64,000 nt of DNA from Kryptolebias marmoratus (taxonomy: Eukaryota; Chordata; Actinopteri; Cyprinodontiformes; Rivulidae): NCBI RefSeq assembly GCF_001649575.2, contig NC_051440.1, positions 24,611,617-24,675,616 of the forward strand, written 5' to 3'. The notes under the pieces are model-generated. The model ran no database searches. It was not told where the DNA came from and saw only the letters and a program-made list of their open reading frames with translations. This document shows, one piece after another, positions 1 through 13,100 of this stretch; the first letter of the stretch is position 1; each line of letters begins with the position of its first letter. A program made the position numbers and the translations under genes.

Positions 1-128
1 TCCATCCATCCTTCCATCCATCCATCTTTCCATCCATCCATCCATCCATCCATCCATCTGTCCACCCATCCATCCATCCATCCATCCATCCATCCATCCA
101 TCCATCCATCCATCCATCCATCCATCCA
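1..128. repeat. (TCCA)n microsatellite
   Basis: Tetranucleotide TCCA/CCAT repeats with a few interruptions run from the window edge to about position 128. The array probably continues beyond the left edge. Confidence 0.95.
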
Positions 129-245
129 TTTTCTTTACCCACGTGTTCCTTTCCGGGTGGCGTGGAGCTGGTGTCTGTCTCCTGTCACTGTGTGAGAGAC
201 GGGGAACTTCCTGGACAGGTCACAAGTCCATCACAGGACAAGTGT
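129..245 (+). repeat. Dispersed fish repeat adjoining the (TCCA)n array
   Basis: The segment TTTCTTTACCCACGTGTTCC, then the stretch down to GGACAGGTCACAAGTCCATC, resembles a repeat common in fish genomes that is regularly attached to (CCAT)n tails. The match is from memory; its class is not determined. Confidence 0.5.
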
Positions 246-3200
246 AGTTATTCACATTGTTATTTAAAATGCTTTTTTTTTGCCTGAAGAGTTTTAAAGA
301 AAACCTGATGAATAAGTTTACTACAGGTTAATTTTTTTTTTTTTTTTTAGCTTGTGCCATACTTCTCCACTGTCCTCGGGGTCAGGACATTTTATCCTTC
401 CTGTGCTTCATACTTTCACGATGAGACCGTGTTTCCTATTTATAGCATGTAAATCTGATAAGAGTACGGAATTTCTTCTTCTGTTCATTTGCATTTTAAT
501 TAAAAAATATTCATTAAAAATTGCTCACATTCTTACCCTTTCTGGGGAATGACTTCGAATAATACCAGCTATGTGTTACAGTATGTTAAGACAAGGACAC
601 TGATGCAAAGCAGAAATATTTCCTAATGAATCCATTAAGAACTGTGTTATAGAATGAGTAGTTAATTAATGCCCCTATTAACATCGTTGGTTATGTTTTA
701 GTCTGCCACCGTGATGAAGCTATTGAGACTCATAAAATTTTTTATCTTTTGAAACACTTCGGCTTTTCTGTCAGAAATCTCTTTTAGCCGCAGACTCTTC
801 ATCACCTCAGGGTCTCCTCTTGAAAATGCTTGGATACAACAGCAGGGCTTCGTGCCTGTTAATCAGTTTGACAGCCTGAAAAATATCCAGCTCTCATTTT
901 TGAATCAGATGCACAGGCACACAATCTGCCGGTTACGCACTTGTGGATGCAGGTCTCGCTGTGCACACGCAAACACACACAGACTTCATTATAATGTCTG
1001 GGTCCGATCCAAAAGAGCATTTGTTGGCTGCTGTGTTCCAGATTAGAGAAGAGACACTTACAAGGTTCCTAACCCTGCTTCTCCACCACCCACACAAGCT
1101 CTTTATCCCCCACTTTCTGTCTCTTTATACACACAAATCCCACACAAACCTCCCACATATTGCCACTGCGGGGTATTGGTCTATGACTAATGAAATCATT
1201 CTTGGTAGAAACACAAAACAACACATCTTAAGAAAGACAGTTAGAAAAAAGTTTTAAAATTTAGTGTTAAATGTAATTAGCCTGGTGATGTAGCTCGATG
1301 TGAGCGGCATTTTCCGTGATGAATCTCATTTTCCACAAAGTATTTTCCAACAGGGGTGAACAGATCTTCTCTTCCTTATTTCTGTCTTTCTGCTCAAACA
1401 ACAACTTCTTTTTAATCCTTCATCTGCTGTGATCTGAAACCCTCCCACCCTTTCACAAATTTCTGATTTATTCAGATGGGTCTTTTTTTTTTGTAAAAAT
1501 TGAGAAATTGCTGTATAATTATCCACAAAGCACTGATTGCTCGATCTACTAATTGTCTCTGCTGTTCTTTGTAATTATCTGCAGTGTTGCCTATTTTGAG
1601 TCAAACACAAGTAATTGCAGGGTGTTTTATATCAGAGAGATCATCTAGTTCTTATCACAATAATCCTCCTTCGTCTTGGATACTTTAAAAGGGTTTCTCT
1701 ATTCATCTCGACAAAACATGCATCAAAAAAGACGATTACACAATGAGATGTTACATAAAAAAATGTGGGATCTAAAGATATGAGCCAGTCTTTTGAATTT
1801 CCCTCAAAGGAAATGTTGCCTAAGAAAGCACTTTGTCCCATCTGACTCGAACATCTTGGTCCCTGGAGCTAAGATAGCAACTGCAACTTGAGCAACAAAT
1901 GCTTTTTGTGAAGATTATTTACCGTGAACAAGTAGAGAATTGTAAGTCGATGTCCTGCAACATGTAAAAAACACAGATATTGTGTAAATTGTGCAAAGTA
2001 TGAGTAATTTTCTTATAAAACGTAAAATTTGAATTAGCATTCAAAACTCCAGCTCTGTTTGTCACATTGGTGTTACTTAATGTACCGACTATGGCTTCAT
2101 CTTCATTTCTGCTGTGCAAAAACATCATTTTGGTGGTTAGAATCTGAATTGTAATAAAAAATGTTCAGATTCAGTAACAGTCAGTATCTTACCTGCAGTA
2201 GACATACGACTGAATGGTCACAGTTTGGAAAATCAGAAATTAATTCTGATAAGCCAAGCTAATCCAGAATTAAAGCAGATAAAGTTCCATCTTGAAATAA
2301 CTGCAATCTCAAAAAGTTTCAACTACTATTTATTCAACTTTTACAATTCCGTCACGTTTGCATTTCACGGTTATGTCCACAGATTGTGACGTTAACCTCA
2401 TGTCGTTTGGAACGTGTCATTCTAATTCAGTGCAAAAATCTATAAAATTACATCTGTTTGAACTGCTATAAGATTTGAGGGGTTTTCACGCCACATTATT
2501 TGAAATTAAACTATGAAATAAAACCTGACCTCCCAGCTGGTGGTCGTTTCAGAAGATCTGTTTTTTCTGTTTTCACACACTGATGGATTTAACTTGAACT
2601 TTTCAGCAATTTGAAAGGGACAAATAACTGAAAATTTCTTATAAAATCTTATTTTCTGCTTCGTTTTAGTCATTCTTTTTTCCTGATCAGGTCTCATCAG
2701 GCAGAACTCCGTTTTATGTTTTAAAATATTTTGAACTTTAGATCCTCCGCCAGGACCTTTTAGGTGTATTATTATTAGTAGTAGTAGTAGTATTAGTGGT
2801 AGTATTAACATTCTGTGTGTTTCTAAGTTTTTTGTGTGCCCACGCAGCAGCACTGACAGTATTTAAACAAAGATCTCCTAATTACCAGCAATATTTTCCT
2901 CCCTTATGACTCTACCCTCTATTTTTCCCTAAACCATTGTTTTTTAGTTTTATTTCTTTTTTAGCATCTTTATATTTCCCCAATTAGTATAAGACTACCG
3001 TGTTCATGTGCAGAGATCTACAAAGCAACAAACGTTCTGTTGTCATTGTTTCTGTGATTAAAGCGTGCTGAGATTTCCTGCTGAGATCAATGAAAGAATG
3101 CTTTGCACTAAATAAAAAGGTCGTGCTTTTTTCACGCGCCTGCAGGTGGATCAGATTGGAGAACGTGTTGAAGGAGGGCGTTATTTTAGAAGCATGACAT

Positions 3201-4164
3201 AAAGATGAGTAGTGAGATTTACAGAAAAACGGAGGTTCATCTGAGTGAAATCATTGAGCAAAACAGTTTTAAATAAAAAAATAATTTATTTAACTGAAAA
3301 TATTCAGCACAGTCAAGGTGGTAATTTTAGTTTCTAATTAAGTTGTCTAAAGCTGTGTGTAAACTCACACAAGTAAAAAAAACACCAAAAAGAAAAAGTT
3401 TATTTTTGCAAGAAATCCTGGGTAATAAATTCTCAAACATAATTTAAGTTTTCTCCCTAAAAAAAGTTGTGGCTAATTAATTACTGAGGTTACGCTTCAT
3501 CCCATCTGATGTTTCCCACCACCACGTTTTATTATTCAGCCATTAAAATATATATATATATATTATTATGAGCATCACAGTCTCTACCTTTCATTTTTAC
3601 TAACTGTATCCTCCCCTGATTTAAAGATTTTCTCCTCTGACTGAATGCAGGAGAGCGTGCCTTATATATTTATGTTTATTTATTATATTTAGGGATGCAA
3701 AAAGCAACTCAGAGATGAGCTTCAGATCATAAGGAAGAGCCAATGTGCAGCATAATAAGGTCCTTCCTCCTCCTATCTCTTATGTTTGAACTTTTGAATA
3801 TTATTATCTGTGTTTTATATCTCAGAGGGACTGAACTGATAAAACATGAATGATCATGAGGCATACTTTCTGCTTCGTGTCCTCTGGGGACATTCAAGTG
3901 TACTTTGCATTTAAATGACAGCCTTTAGCAGTTTGTCCCATAAGACTGATTGAAAGTTTTCTTTTCCTCCTTTCTGTTCCTTCTGCAGCTCTTTAATATC
4001 TCTGTGCTGTGATGGAAACTTTATTGTTATTTTTACTTAACAGACATGGGATATTTCTTCCACTCAGAGAGTAAAGTCTCAAAGCTTTTGTTGGTAATAG
4101 ACCATTTCCTTCACTTATTTGGATTTCTATATTTTCTCAGAAAATTTTGAGATTTACCCTGACA
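246..4164. other. Noncoding sequence upstream of the first visible galnt8 exon
   Basis: This is probably intron of the galnt8-like gene. It is AT-rich, with a T-run near 331-348, a (TAG)n-like stretch at about 2770-2806 and a (TA)n run at about 3549-3562. I searched by eye for an exon encoding the DxH half of the GALNT catalytic domain and found none. The short open frames here show no family resemblance. Confidence 0.6.
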
Positions 4165-4797
4165 TTTAGTATGGAGGCAGTAATGTTTTTGCCCATGTCT
4201 GCATGTTTTTGTGTTAAATTTTAGTTAAATTTGCAGAAAGGGATCATGGGATGTCTGCAGCTGATTAAATTTTGGAGCCAGCTGATTCAAGATGGCTGCC
4301 AACTCACCTAAAAAACACTCAAATGTCTTATAACACAGTCAGTTTTGCAGACATTGACCTAAAACAGATTGTAAAAGATCTTTATTTAAATCTTTGCCAT
4401 TAACTTTGGAGTCTATCCTCTTTGTCTGTTTGTAAAATATCTTGTGAACCTCTGGATTGATTTTAATGAAACGTCCAGGAAAACCTTAACTGAATGTACA
4501 TCTACAACTGATAAACCTTTGGAGCCAATCCAATTCAAAATGGCCACCACAGCTAACTGACCGTGGCCAAGACAAAAACAGCTCTAACGCTTTCAGTTTT
4601 ACGGATATTGAGCTCAAATTGGATGTGGTAGCAGTTAACAGCCATTCACAACAAACATGTGACATCTTGCAATGTTGCATGAGATTGTGCACAACAATAT
4701 ATTCAAGCTTTGATTTTTTTTGATGTTGTTTAAAACTCTGGAACGACAGACAGCGGGTGATATGCATTCCATGAAAGAATGCCAGGCCTTTAATAAT
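4165..4797 (+). repeat. Palindrome-tailed repeat family, copy 1 (two-module)
   Basis: The leader AGTAATGTTTTTGCCCATG is followed by a decayed first module (GATTCAAGATGGCTGCCA) and a second module from about 4390 (AAAATATCTTGTGAACCTC). The tail is AGCGGGTGATATGCATTCCATGAAAGAATGCCAGGCCTTTAAT (quoted in parts: palindrome at 4764-4782, arms slightly decayed). See copy 3 for the consensus description. Confidence 0.85.
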
Positions 4798-6426
4798 TAG
4801 GACATGTCACTTCCATCTCGTCGGTTTTTTATTTTCCATTAACTGAATCTTCCACCATCTGACTGTTTTTTGTGCTCAATAGTTTGAACTCTTAGCTCTG
4901 ATTTGGACTTTCTTCAGACCCTCGTATTACACTCAAACCTGCAATCAGGAGGATTGAGTTTTCCGGCCACTTCCTTCACTTCCCCTCTGATTGAATTTAA
5001 AAGGTTCTGTGCAGATGGATTTCTCCTGGAATTGAAATTGCAGAGCCCAGCTGACTCGTCTCAGTGAGAGTGCTACCTTCCCTCAGGAGGCCTCACCTTC
5101 ACTCCTTCGCTCTTTGATTCGGTTTCATCTTCACCGCTCACCGAGGGATTGACCTTCCTAATCCAGTCTCACTCTGCTCTGTTTACTGTGGATTCCCTGC
5201 ACTAAATAATTTCATCTCTTAGGTTATTTTTCTTCCATTTATTCAGATTCTTGGTCACCAAATCTTTGTTCTTTTGGTCAAACTGTTCCAGCAGATACAG
5301 AGGATTACCAACAGTCCAAACATCAAATCCTAAAAATGAGACATTAATTATGTTGTCTAACCCTAGTTTGAGTCTGATTCTGTTGTTTTTTCCCATTTTT
5401 CTGTTTGCTGCATTCAGCGTTATCTGATGCTTATGTATTACAGGTTTTTGAATTTTTGGAGACTGAAATTAAAATTAATCACTCGATTGTTTGCTGGTAA
5501 GCTGAAAAAATGACAACTTGGATAAGGCAGAGATTATAAATTGTTTACAAAATGCAAAGAGACCCACGCGGTCCAGACTCAGTAAAATGCACACATTCCC
5601 AGTTTAATCTTAATTTATCTTTTGACAAGACATAATGTTGTAAGATGGATTTTAAGTTCCATAAATCACATCAGTGAGCTGAGAGATGGAAAAAAGGCTC
5701 AAACTGCTTCAAAGTTTGTGCATTAATGTTTTTCAAAGCAGAAAGTTGAGGATTTATGTTTTCACATTTAAATTTGTTAGGAACAAGTTTGTCACTTTTA
5801 TCTCTATGAAGGCTTACAGTTTTTATTAAGGTGGAATTTATTTCACAGATGTTAAAATCACCCAATCACTACATATCTTTTTATCTTTCTACATCATCCT
5901 TAACCCTAAAAATGTGGAAATTAACTCTTTTCAGCAGCAGCAACTCTTTATTAAACTTTCTCACGCTTAAAGAAACTCATTCTGCATAATCTTATGTAAA
6001 TTTCACCAACATTCAATCTACTGTGTGTATTAATTTTTAATGAACTGTAAGATCGTTTCACTGGCTGGTTTATCTTTGGAAACACAAAGTCTTTGAATGT
6101 ATTCTGTATAATGAAACTCTAAAAGTTTGAGTTTTATTCAGATGATTACCCTTTGAGTCAGATAATAGCTGGTGGATAGTTATTTGTAAATTAATTTATT
6201 ACTTGTTGGTTTTGTACAACTTGTTCATTTTTGTGTGGGTTTTATTTAAATCTTTGTGTCACTTTACAACCCAAACGTTCAGAATTAGCATCCTGTTGAG
6301 TTTCATTTAAAAAACAAATGCATTTTGTAGGAAACATTTGACACTTTCCACAATTGCTGTTAACAGATGTAACTGTAAATAATATTTTCCAGGAAATATA
6401 GAAACTTAAGTTCTACTGAAGGTTTT
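4798..6426. other. Noncoding sequence, no feature recognised
   Basis: AT-rich, probably intronic sequence with only short chance open frames on both strands. I see no recognisable repeat or exon. Confidence 0.5.
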
Positions 6427-6688
6427 TAAAGGGACAGTCTGGTCATATATAAAGTGATGTTCTGTCAAATAGTTATCAGTACTTACTACTATCAAGATAT
6501 ACTGTAACTAGAGACAGGACTGGAAGCTGGAAGTTGAAGCCATCATGGATGAGCGCCCCCTGGTGGCTGGCAGCACAGTATTTTAAGTCATAGAGCAAAG
6601 ATTGATAGATTAATATCAGGGCTGATAAGGTACATTAATACTTATTTGACTAAAGATTACTTCAAAATATGACCAGACTATCCCTTTA
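6427..6688. mobile_element. MITE with 22-bp terminal inverted repeats, full copy
   Basis: The left end TAAAGGGACAGTCTGGTCAT and the right end ATGACCAGACTATCCCTTTA are inverted copies over 22 bp with one mismatch. The flanking TA on both sides suggests a Tc1/mariner-type TA target duplication. The 262-bp body has no coding capacity. Internal sequence recurs at about 13716-13830 and 17632-17730. It lies about 250 bp before the 6937 exon. Confidence 0.85.
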
Positions 6689-6936
6689 CAGCAGTTTAGT
6701 GAAGTCTAGTTTAGTCAACCCTGATTTAATGTTTTTACTTAAGATCTGTTATTGATTTGACTATAATCACACCTGTTTTTAATGTGCTTTGCAGCTGGGA
6801 GAACATCTTAAACACCTTTTGACGACTAGTTTAAGTCAGATTTCCCTGCAAACGCAACACACGTGTGAAAGTAACACCCTACAGTATTAAAGAAGACATT
6901 AAAGACATTTGGCTTCTTTCTTTCGTCATCCCTCAG

Positions 6937-7134
6937 GGCAGAACCCATTCTACAGCGGATCAAGGAGGACCGGGCCCGCGTGGTGTCTCCGTCTTTTGAC
7001 AACATCAAGTACGACACCTTTGAGATTGAAGAATACCCCCTGTCTGCTCAGGGCTTCGACTGGGAGCTCTGGTGTCGATACCTGAACCCCCCGAAGTCCT
7101 GGTGGATTCTGCGAAACCACACAGCCCCGATCAG
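6937..7134 (+). CDS. galnt8: galnt8-like exon: catalytic domain, [11 protein letters not shown] segment
   Basis: The acceptor is TCATCCCTCAG and the donor is AG|GTAACA. The first G completes a split codon, expected to be the Trp of the family's NVGW-AEP junction. The exon encodes 65 full codons plus the first two bases of an Arg codon. It starts [11 protein letters not shown] and contains [15 protein letters not shown] and [17 protein letters not shown], the variable linker between the two halves of the GT-A fold. This is the first exon of the gene that I can find. The segment carrying the DxH metal-binding motif must be encoded further upstream. Confidence 0.92.
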
Positions 7135-10100
7135 GTAACAGGAACTTCACTCAGGAAAATTCAACAGTCATTTTCATGGAGAAAATGTGTTTTATAATAA
7201 AAGAAAGGCAAAATCATCACTGCATAAAATAACAATAATTTCCCTCATAAGATAATGAAGCATTTTTAATAAGATCATTTGATAAGCTAATTTTTTAACA
7301 TTATGACTTTTGCACTCTAATCCCCATGAATGATTATTTGTGTAAATTCTGGTAAATGTTGTATTAATATTCTTAAACCCATATTAAACCTGAGGGATGC
7401 AGTTAACTGTCACATTAGAGGCAGGGAGCAATTATACAAATTTTAGAGAGTGTAAATCTGATATTGCATGTGCCACGCACAGATGTTGCACATTTCCTGA
7501 AGTGGATAACAGCACTTCAGTGTCTGATTGGAGACTGCTTCAGAAAAACAACCCAGCAACAAAACTGAAACAGCTTACTCACCAGAATCTGCAAAAGTGT
7601 CTGCTGTTGTGGTCTGAAGGAAGCGAATGCAATGTTTATAGACAAGCAGACAAATCCTGTTCAATATTGTAATTGAGGAGGATGAATCGCTCCCACTCTT
7701 TATTTTTCCATCTTATACCTTTTTCTCAATACGATCACTGCGTTGGCTCCAAAGAGCAACTTTAGATTTTTGTCTTTATTAAGGGAGATACTCCTTTACC
7801 TGAACAATGTTTTAAATGTAAGTGTTGTTTGCAATCCCCATCTCTGGATTTTTTAAAATAAATTTCTGGGCTCTTTTTAGGATTCACTGAAGAAACATTT
7901 TGCTTTCTTTATCACTACCAAAAATCAATTCAATTCAGTTTATTCATGGAGTTGTTAGGATCTGGATTTTTGTATTTTGTTTTGTCTTCATGTTTCAGTT
8001 TGAGTTTATTGTTTGTGTTATTTAGTTGTCTCTTCCCTGTGCCTCAGCCACCATTCACATCTCCTCAGTTACTCTCTCTCTCTTCCCCGTTCTCACCCAT
8101 TTACACCTGCCTCTAGCTCCTTAATCATCTCACCTGTGCCCACTTACACTAATCACCCTCTGCCTTTAAAACCCAGTCACTTTCCACATTTCCCTGCTGG
8201 TTCATTGTCAAACTCTTGCCTCCCTGATGTGCTGTCCAGTTTTTCCCCGCCGGTATGTGCTGCTTCCCGTGTTCTTGTGTTTAGGGTTTTGTTACGTTTA
8301 GTTCTGCAGCCTTTGTTTTGGAATTTTGATTATTTGTTTAATAAATTAGATTATTTTTTCCATCATGAGTCTGCATACTGGGTTCACCTCCTTCCACCCT
8401 GATCATGACAAGAGTGCCAGATTATAACAGAAGTCATCTCAGGACAATATGCAACAGAAATAAAAGTCAAATTTTTTATTACAATTCAGATTCAAATCCA
8501 ATTGCAGCCAATAAATTCCAATTATAATACAACACATTTACATACAATACATCAACAATTACTAAAAGATGTCTTTCTAAGGAAACAACTAAATTACATT
8601 GAATCGTTATGTCGCTGCATTTCCCATCCCGAGCAGCACCTTGGTGATAGTGAAAAGGAACGACTCACATTTAACATTTAACCCCTATCAGAACCAGAAC
8701 CAGGCTCAGGATGGGCCATCTGCCTCGATCGGCTGGGGTTTGAGGGGACAGGAAAGAGACACAGACAGACAGAAGGATTGGTCCAGGTGTGGTTTCTATG
8801 GGAAGAAAGGTGCAGGTTAATGGCAGCAATAACAGCAAACACAAACATGGAGCATAGAGAGAATCACAACACCAGTAATCTTCCTCCCGTAATCTTAACC
8901 TGTAACAGCATAACTAAGGGATACCTCAGGAAACCCAAGCTAACCCTAACCATAGGATTTATCAAGAAGGAAAGTCCTAAGCCAAGTCTTAAAGACAGGA
9001 CAGGAATTGAAAGTTGTTTTCAAAAAAGAGGAGCCTGATAACTGAGAGGTCTGCCTCCTGTTCTACTTTTAGAAACTCTAGGAACCACAAAAAATACATA
9101 CAAATAATATAAAATACACTATATATAAATAAGAAAACATGGAACAATAAGATCTTTGAGCTTGGTTGTTGAGAGGTTTGGATGTCAGAAGTAAGATTTT
9201 TGCCTCTGTTCTGAATTTGACAGCGAGCCGATGGAGAAAAGCTAAAACTGGAGAAATATGATCTCTCCTTCTAACTCCCATCAGACCTCCGGCAGCAGCA
9301 GTTGGGCTCACGTAGAGTGAGGTTGGGAGGAAAAAAAAAGGAAGGTGGTGTTTGATTGCAGCCTCTAAATCACTAAACACTCCCTGAGCTCTGAGACTGA
9401 ATTTGTGAAGGACAGTTTTAATGAAGCTCTGAATATGCATGTTCTAATGCATCGTTACTGTTCATTACTTCGCTCTCTTTGAGGCTTCAGAGCTGATAAC
9501 TCACATCACATAACTGCAACAGAACTGAACCATCATTAGGACAATGGAGCTGTTCGTTTGTATCACCCGCCACCGAAGATGGTGGGTGAAGGCACGGTGA
9601 TAATGCTTTTGCCTGCGTGTGTGTTCGTTTGTCTGTACCATTAGCAAAACATCTCATTAATTGCTGAACAGATTTCAATGAAACGATTGGAAAGTAACCG
9701 TTTTCAGACCATCTGCAAGTGATTAACTTTTGGAGACAACTCAGTTTAAGATGGCTGCCACAGCAAAGCGATCCTAAAAACATAACAGTAAATTGTACAG
9801 AAATTGAGCTGAAATTTGGGTTGGTAGTAGCTGAGCATTGACACAAAACACAACACAAAAATCAGTCAGTTTTACAGATACTGAGGTGAAACTTGATGCA
9901 GCTGAGAGCCAGTCACAGCACACAGAGTTCCTTCATGATCATGTGAGATATCCCATAAGATCACTCATAATATTATTTTCAAGGTTTAACCAAAACTATA
10001 ACACCATTATCCCTCAACATAAGCTGATTTTAGTCTAAAACGTTGTCATGAAACAGGCGATAAGCATTCCCTCAATGCATGTTAGGCATTTAATTTATAT

Positions 10101-13100
10101 ATAAAACTCAGATTTTTAGTGTGATTCCACCTGGAGGCTGGAAAGTTAATATTGTGTTATTGGAGGGCCTTGCTTCATGATTTTTATTTTATTTTATTTT
10201 TTAAAATTTCAGGGTCTTTGGCGGTATGCCAATCTGTGTATCCCCAGGAAAGATAAATTCACCCAAACAAGATGTTTTTTTGTTTTTTTCAGTAGTGTTG
10301 TATTTCATATTGATAAGAAGGAGATGTGTGGGAGTGACAGCATGAATATGAATGAGTTATTTTCACTCCACTTTAGTTTGATGTTGATTTCCCGTCTCGA
10401 CACCATTTGTAAGTCTAATGTCTGGTATAGGTTTATAATGAGATACTAAGATTTTCTTCAGAGCATCAAATGTGCAGCATTCTTAAAAGAAAGAGATCCT
10501 CGGGGTGTTATTCTCCGAGTGAGCTAATTGTGGTTTAAGTGAAGGTTTTTGTATGTGTGTATTGAAGAATACTTTGCATTTAAACTACCATATTGCTATG
10601 CATTCAACAACAATGTTGTTGTTTTCCGACCACCTCGTTTTTATTTGATTTTTCTCCCTCCATTCTCTATTTCAGGAGTCCGGCTCTGATTGGCTGCTTT
10701 GTGGTCGACAGGAAATACTTTGAGGAGATTGGGCTGCTAGATGAGGGCATGGAAATTTATGGAGGGGAAAATGTGGAACTTGGCATCAGGGTAAGACTGC
10801 ATCCTATTCAATGCACATCTGTGGCGACTGCATGCCAACGTGAAAACGTTTTAAAAACCTAATATTCATATCCCTAAACATGTCTTGTACACGGGGTTAT
10901 TTATGTTCTCCATACAGCAACTGCTTCAGTCATTGTTTTTGTTCAAATTAAAATATTCTGAGTAGCATGCACATTCAGCCTGCAAAAAGAGACAAATGAC
11001 CTTTCCTCTGACAGATGGGAGCTTTATCAGTCATCCACATTATTCATTTAGTGTGAGTCAAGGAAACTGAGCTGATTACTAATGATGTAACAACAACCAA
11101 ATACCTCCGTTGCATAATTACTGCATTTCACTTGCATGGTTTTACATTATTTTGATGTTATTTTCTATTTATTGCATTCAAGCCAAAGGCGACGGCAGAG
11201 CAATAATGTTTTTGCTTGTGTGTGTTTGTGTGTCTGAATGGCTGCCACAGCACAAACACAAAAACGGCCATAATTCAGTCAATTTAGCAAATATTGAGCT
11301 AAGATTTTGGTGTGGAAGTAGCTGGCAGTCATTCACAACACATTTTCCATGTGCTACTCTTTGTGCAAGATATTTACTGTAGCATTAACTGTTGGAGCCA
11401 ACCCTGTTTGTCTGTTAGCAAAATATCCCATGTACCACTGTATGGATTTTAATGAAACTTTCAGTAACTAATAATTATATATATATCTACAACTTATTAT
11501 GTTTTGGAGTCATCCTAATTCAGAATGCCCCCCCTGCAGGTTATCAGTTTTAACTAGCACAAAAATAGCTATAACTAAGTCAAGATTACATATATTCAAC
11601 TAATATTTGATATGGTAGTAGCTGAGAGTCGTTCTCAACACACATTCTGAAGGCTGATAAATCTGACAATATTGCATGAGTTCCCACATGATGTCATTTA
11701 CAAGCTTTGACTAAAACGGCTAAACGTCTGTCCCTTCTCATCAAAAGATGATTTTAATTTCAAACTCTGACATAAAAGGTGGCGGTCTTTCTGCATTCCT
11801 TCAAGGAATGCTAGGCCTTTAATTCTTGCATGTTTTTGCAACACTATTTTCTGTTTATTTCCTTTATTATTATTATTAAAAGTTTCAGGTTGATTGTATT
11901 CACAGCAGGGTTTAGAGCATGTCCAGGTCATTTCAATGCATGGTGTCAGCAACACTTCCTGCACTCGCTGTATATTCCTCATCATTTCTCCAAAAGAAGA
12001 GCTCTCTGCAGAAGAGAAGTGGTTGTAAATCAGTCCTGAGAAGTTTCCGGTATTTTGAGGTTTGATTTGATTTGATGGATGCAGGAAACATCGGGGAGAA
12101 ACTGTTGACTCAGGATCAGCGTGGTGTGATTTACGTACTCTGACAGAACGTGTTCGATCACATCGGGTTGGTCGACGCTGATCTGAGCTGCAGCCTGGTG
12201 AAGATGTCACACATCGATGACACACACATTCAGATTCACTGCCTGGCTCTGAAACTCAATGAGCTGATCTGTATAAGTGAGGCTGTTGGGTAATTATCAT
12301 ACTGTGGCCTCTTCTGTCAAAATGAGCGTTACAGCAACACTATTATTATCTATTATTATAGCTGTTTGTGTTTCTGCCACACACCACCTGCCTCCTACAC
12401 TATTCAAAAACCTCACATGTAGACATCAGAAAACTGTAAAACACAAAGCTTTTGTTAGGAGTTAGAAAATCAAAAAGAGCAATACCATTTGTTAGGATTT
12501 AGGAACTTGTTAAGAATCTTTGTTTTGCAGATTTGTAACACCTTTAAACACAAGTCTGTAATTGGAAACACATCATATGCTTTGATTTTGTTCTTGGATT
12601 GGAAGCTTTCACCCAGACTTTTGCACAGATACATTTTTAATACTGTCAACAAAAAAAGTACATTATTTACAGAAAAACACTGTGACTGGACACCAGTTTG
12701 TTGCTCAGAAATAAGACTGGTTTTGCATTCAGTGACCTTTTGACACAAAGGTCAAACTGTCTGCTCTGCTGGCGTGAAATGTGGGAGGCCAATGGCCTGG
12801 AAGAAGGTGAAAATTTTATATGTAGCCATTAAAATAATATCAGTTTTATGTTATATCAGTATTCACATTTACTGGTTTGCAATATTAGTTTGAAACGGTC
12901 TATTAAAATTAAACGCCAAGTATTCCTTGAAGGAATGCATACCGGTTGCCACATTTAGGATCATCTTCTGTTGAGAAAATAACGTTGTGTGCCACCTCAT
13001 GTGATATCTCAAGATGCCGTGCTCAGAGTATGTGTCATGGATGACTCTCAGCTACCACCACATGTAAAACTGACTGAACTGGCAGAATCTGATTAGCTGT

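Larger units (their letters stand above)
7135..10675 (+). other. galnt8-like intron, repeat-filled
   Basis: This 3.5-kb intron holds an interrupted long fish repeat (7929-9440), a solo-LTR-like insertion (7953-8410) and palindrome-family copy 2 (9580-10093). The open frame at 7397-7672 looks like chance. Confidence 0.75.

Noticed and set aside
1..128. Centromeric or telomeric satellite
   Set aside because: TCCA units are a common dispersed microsatellite in fish. There is no higher-order unit and no TTAGGG array.
7397..7672. 91-codon plus-strand frame in the first visible intron
   Set aside because: It lies between two exons that join in frame without it and has no GALNT resemblance.
11793..11811. 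Rho-independent-type terminator or operator at the palindrome
   Set aside because: The sequence is eukaryotic and the palindrome recurs at the end of a dispersed repeat, so it belongs to the element and not to a local gene.
11698..12225. 175-codon minus-strand open frame
   Set aside because: It starts in unique intron and runs through the tail of palindrome-family copy 3 (antisense). The product resembles no family.
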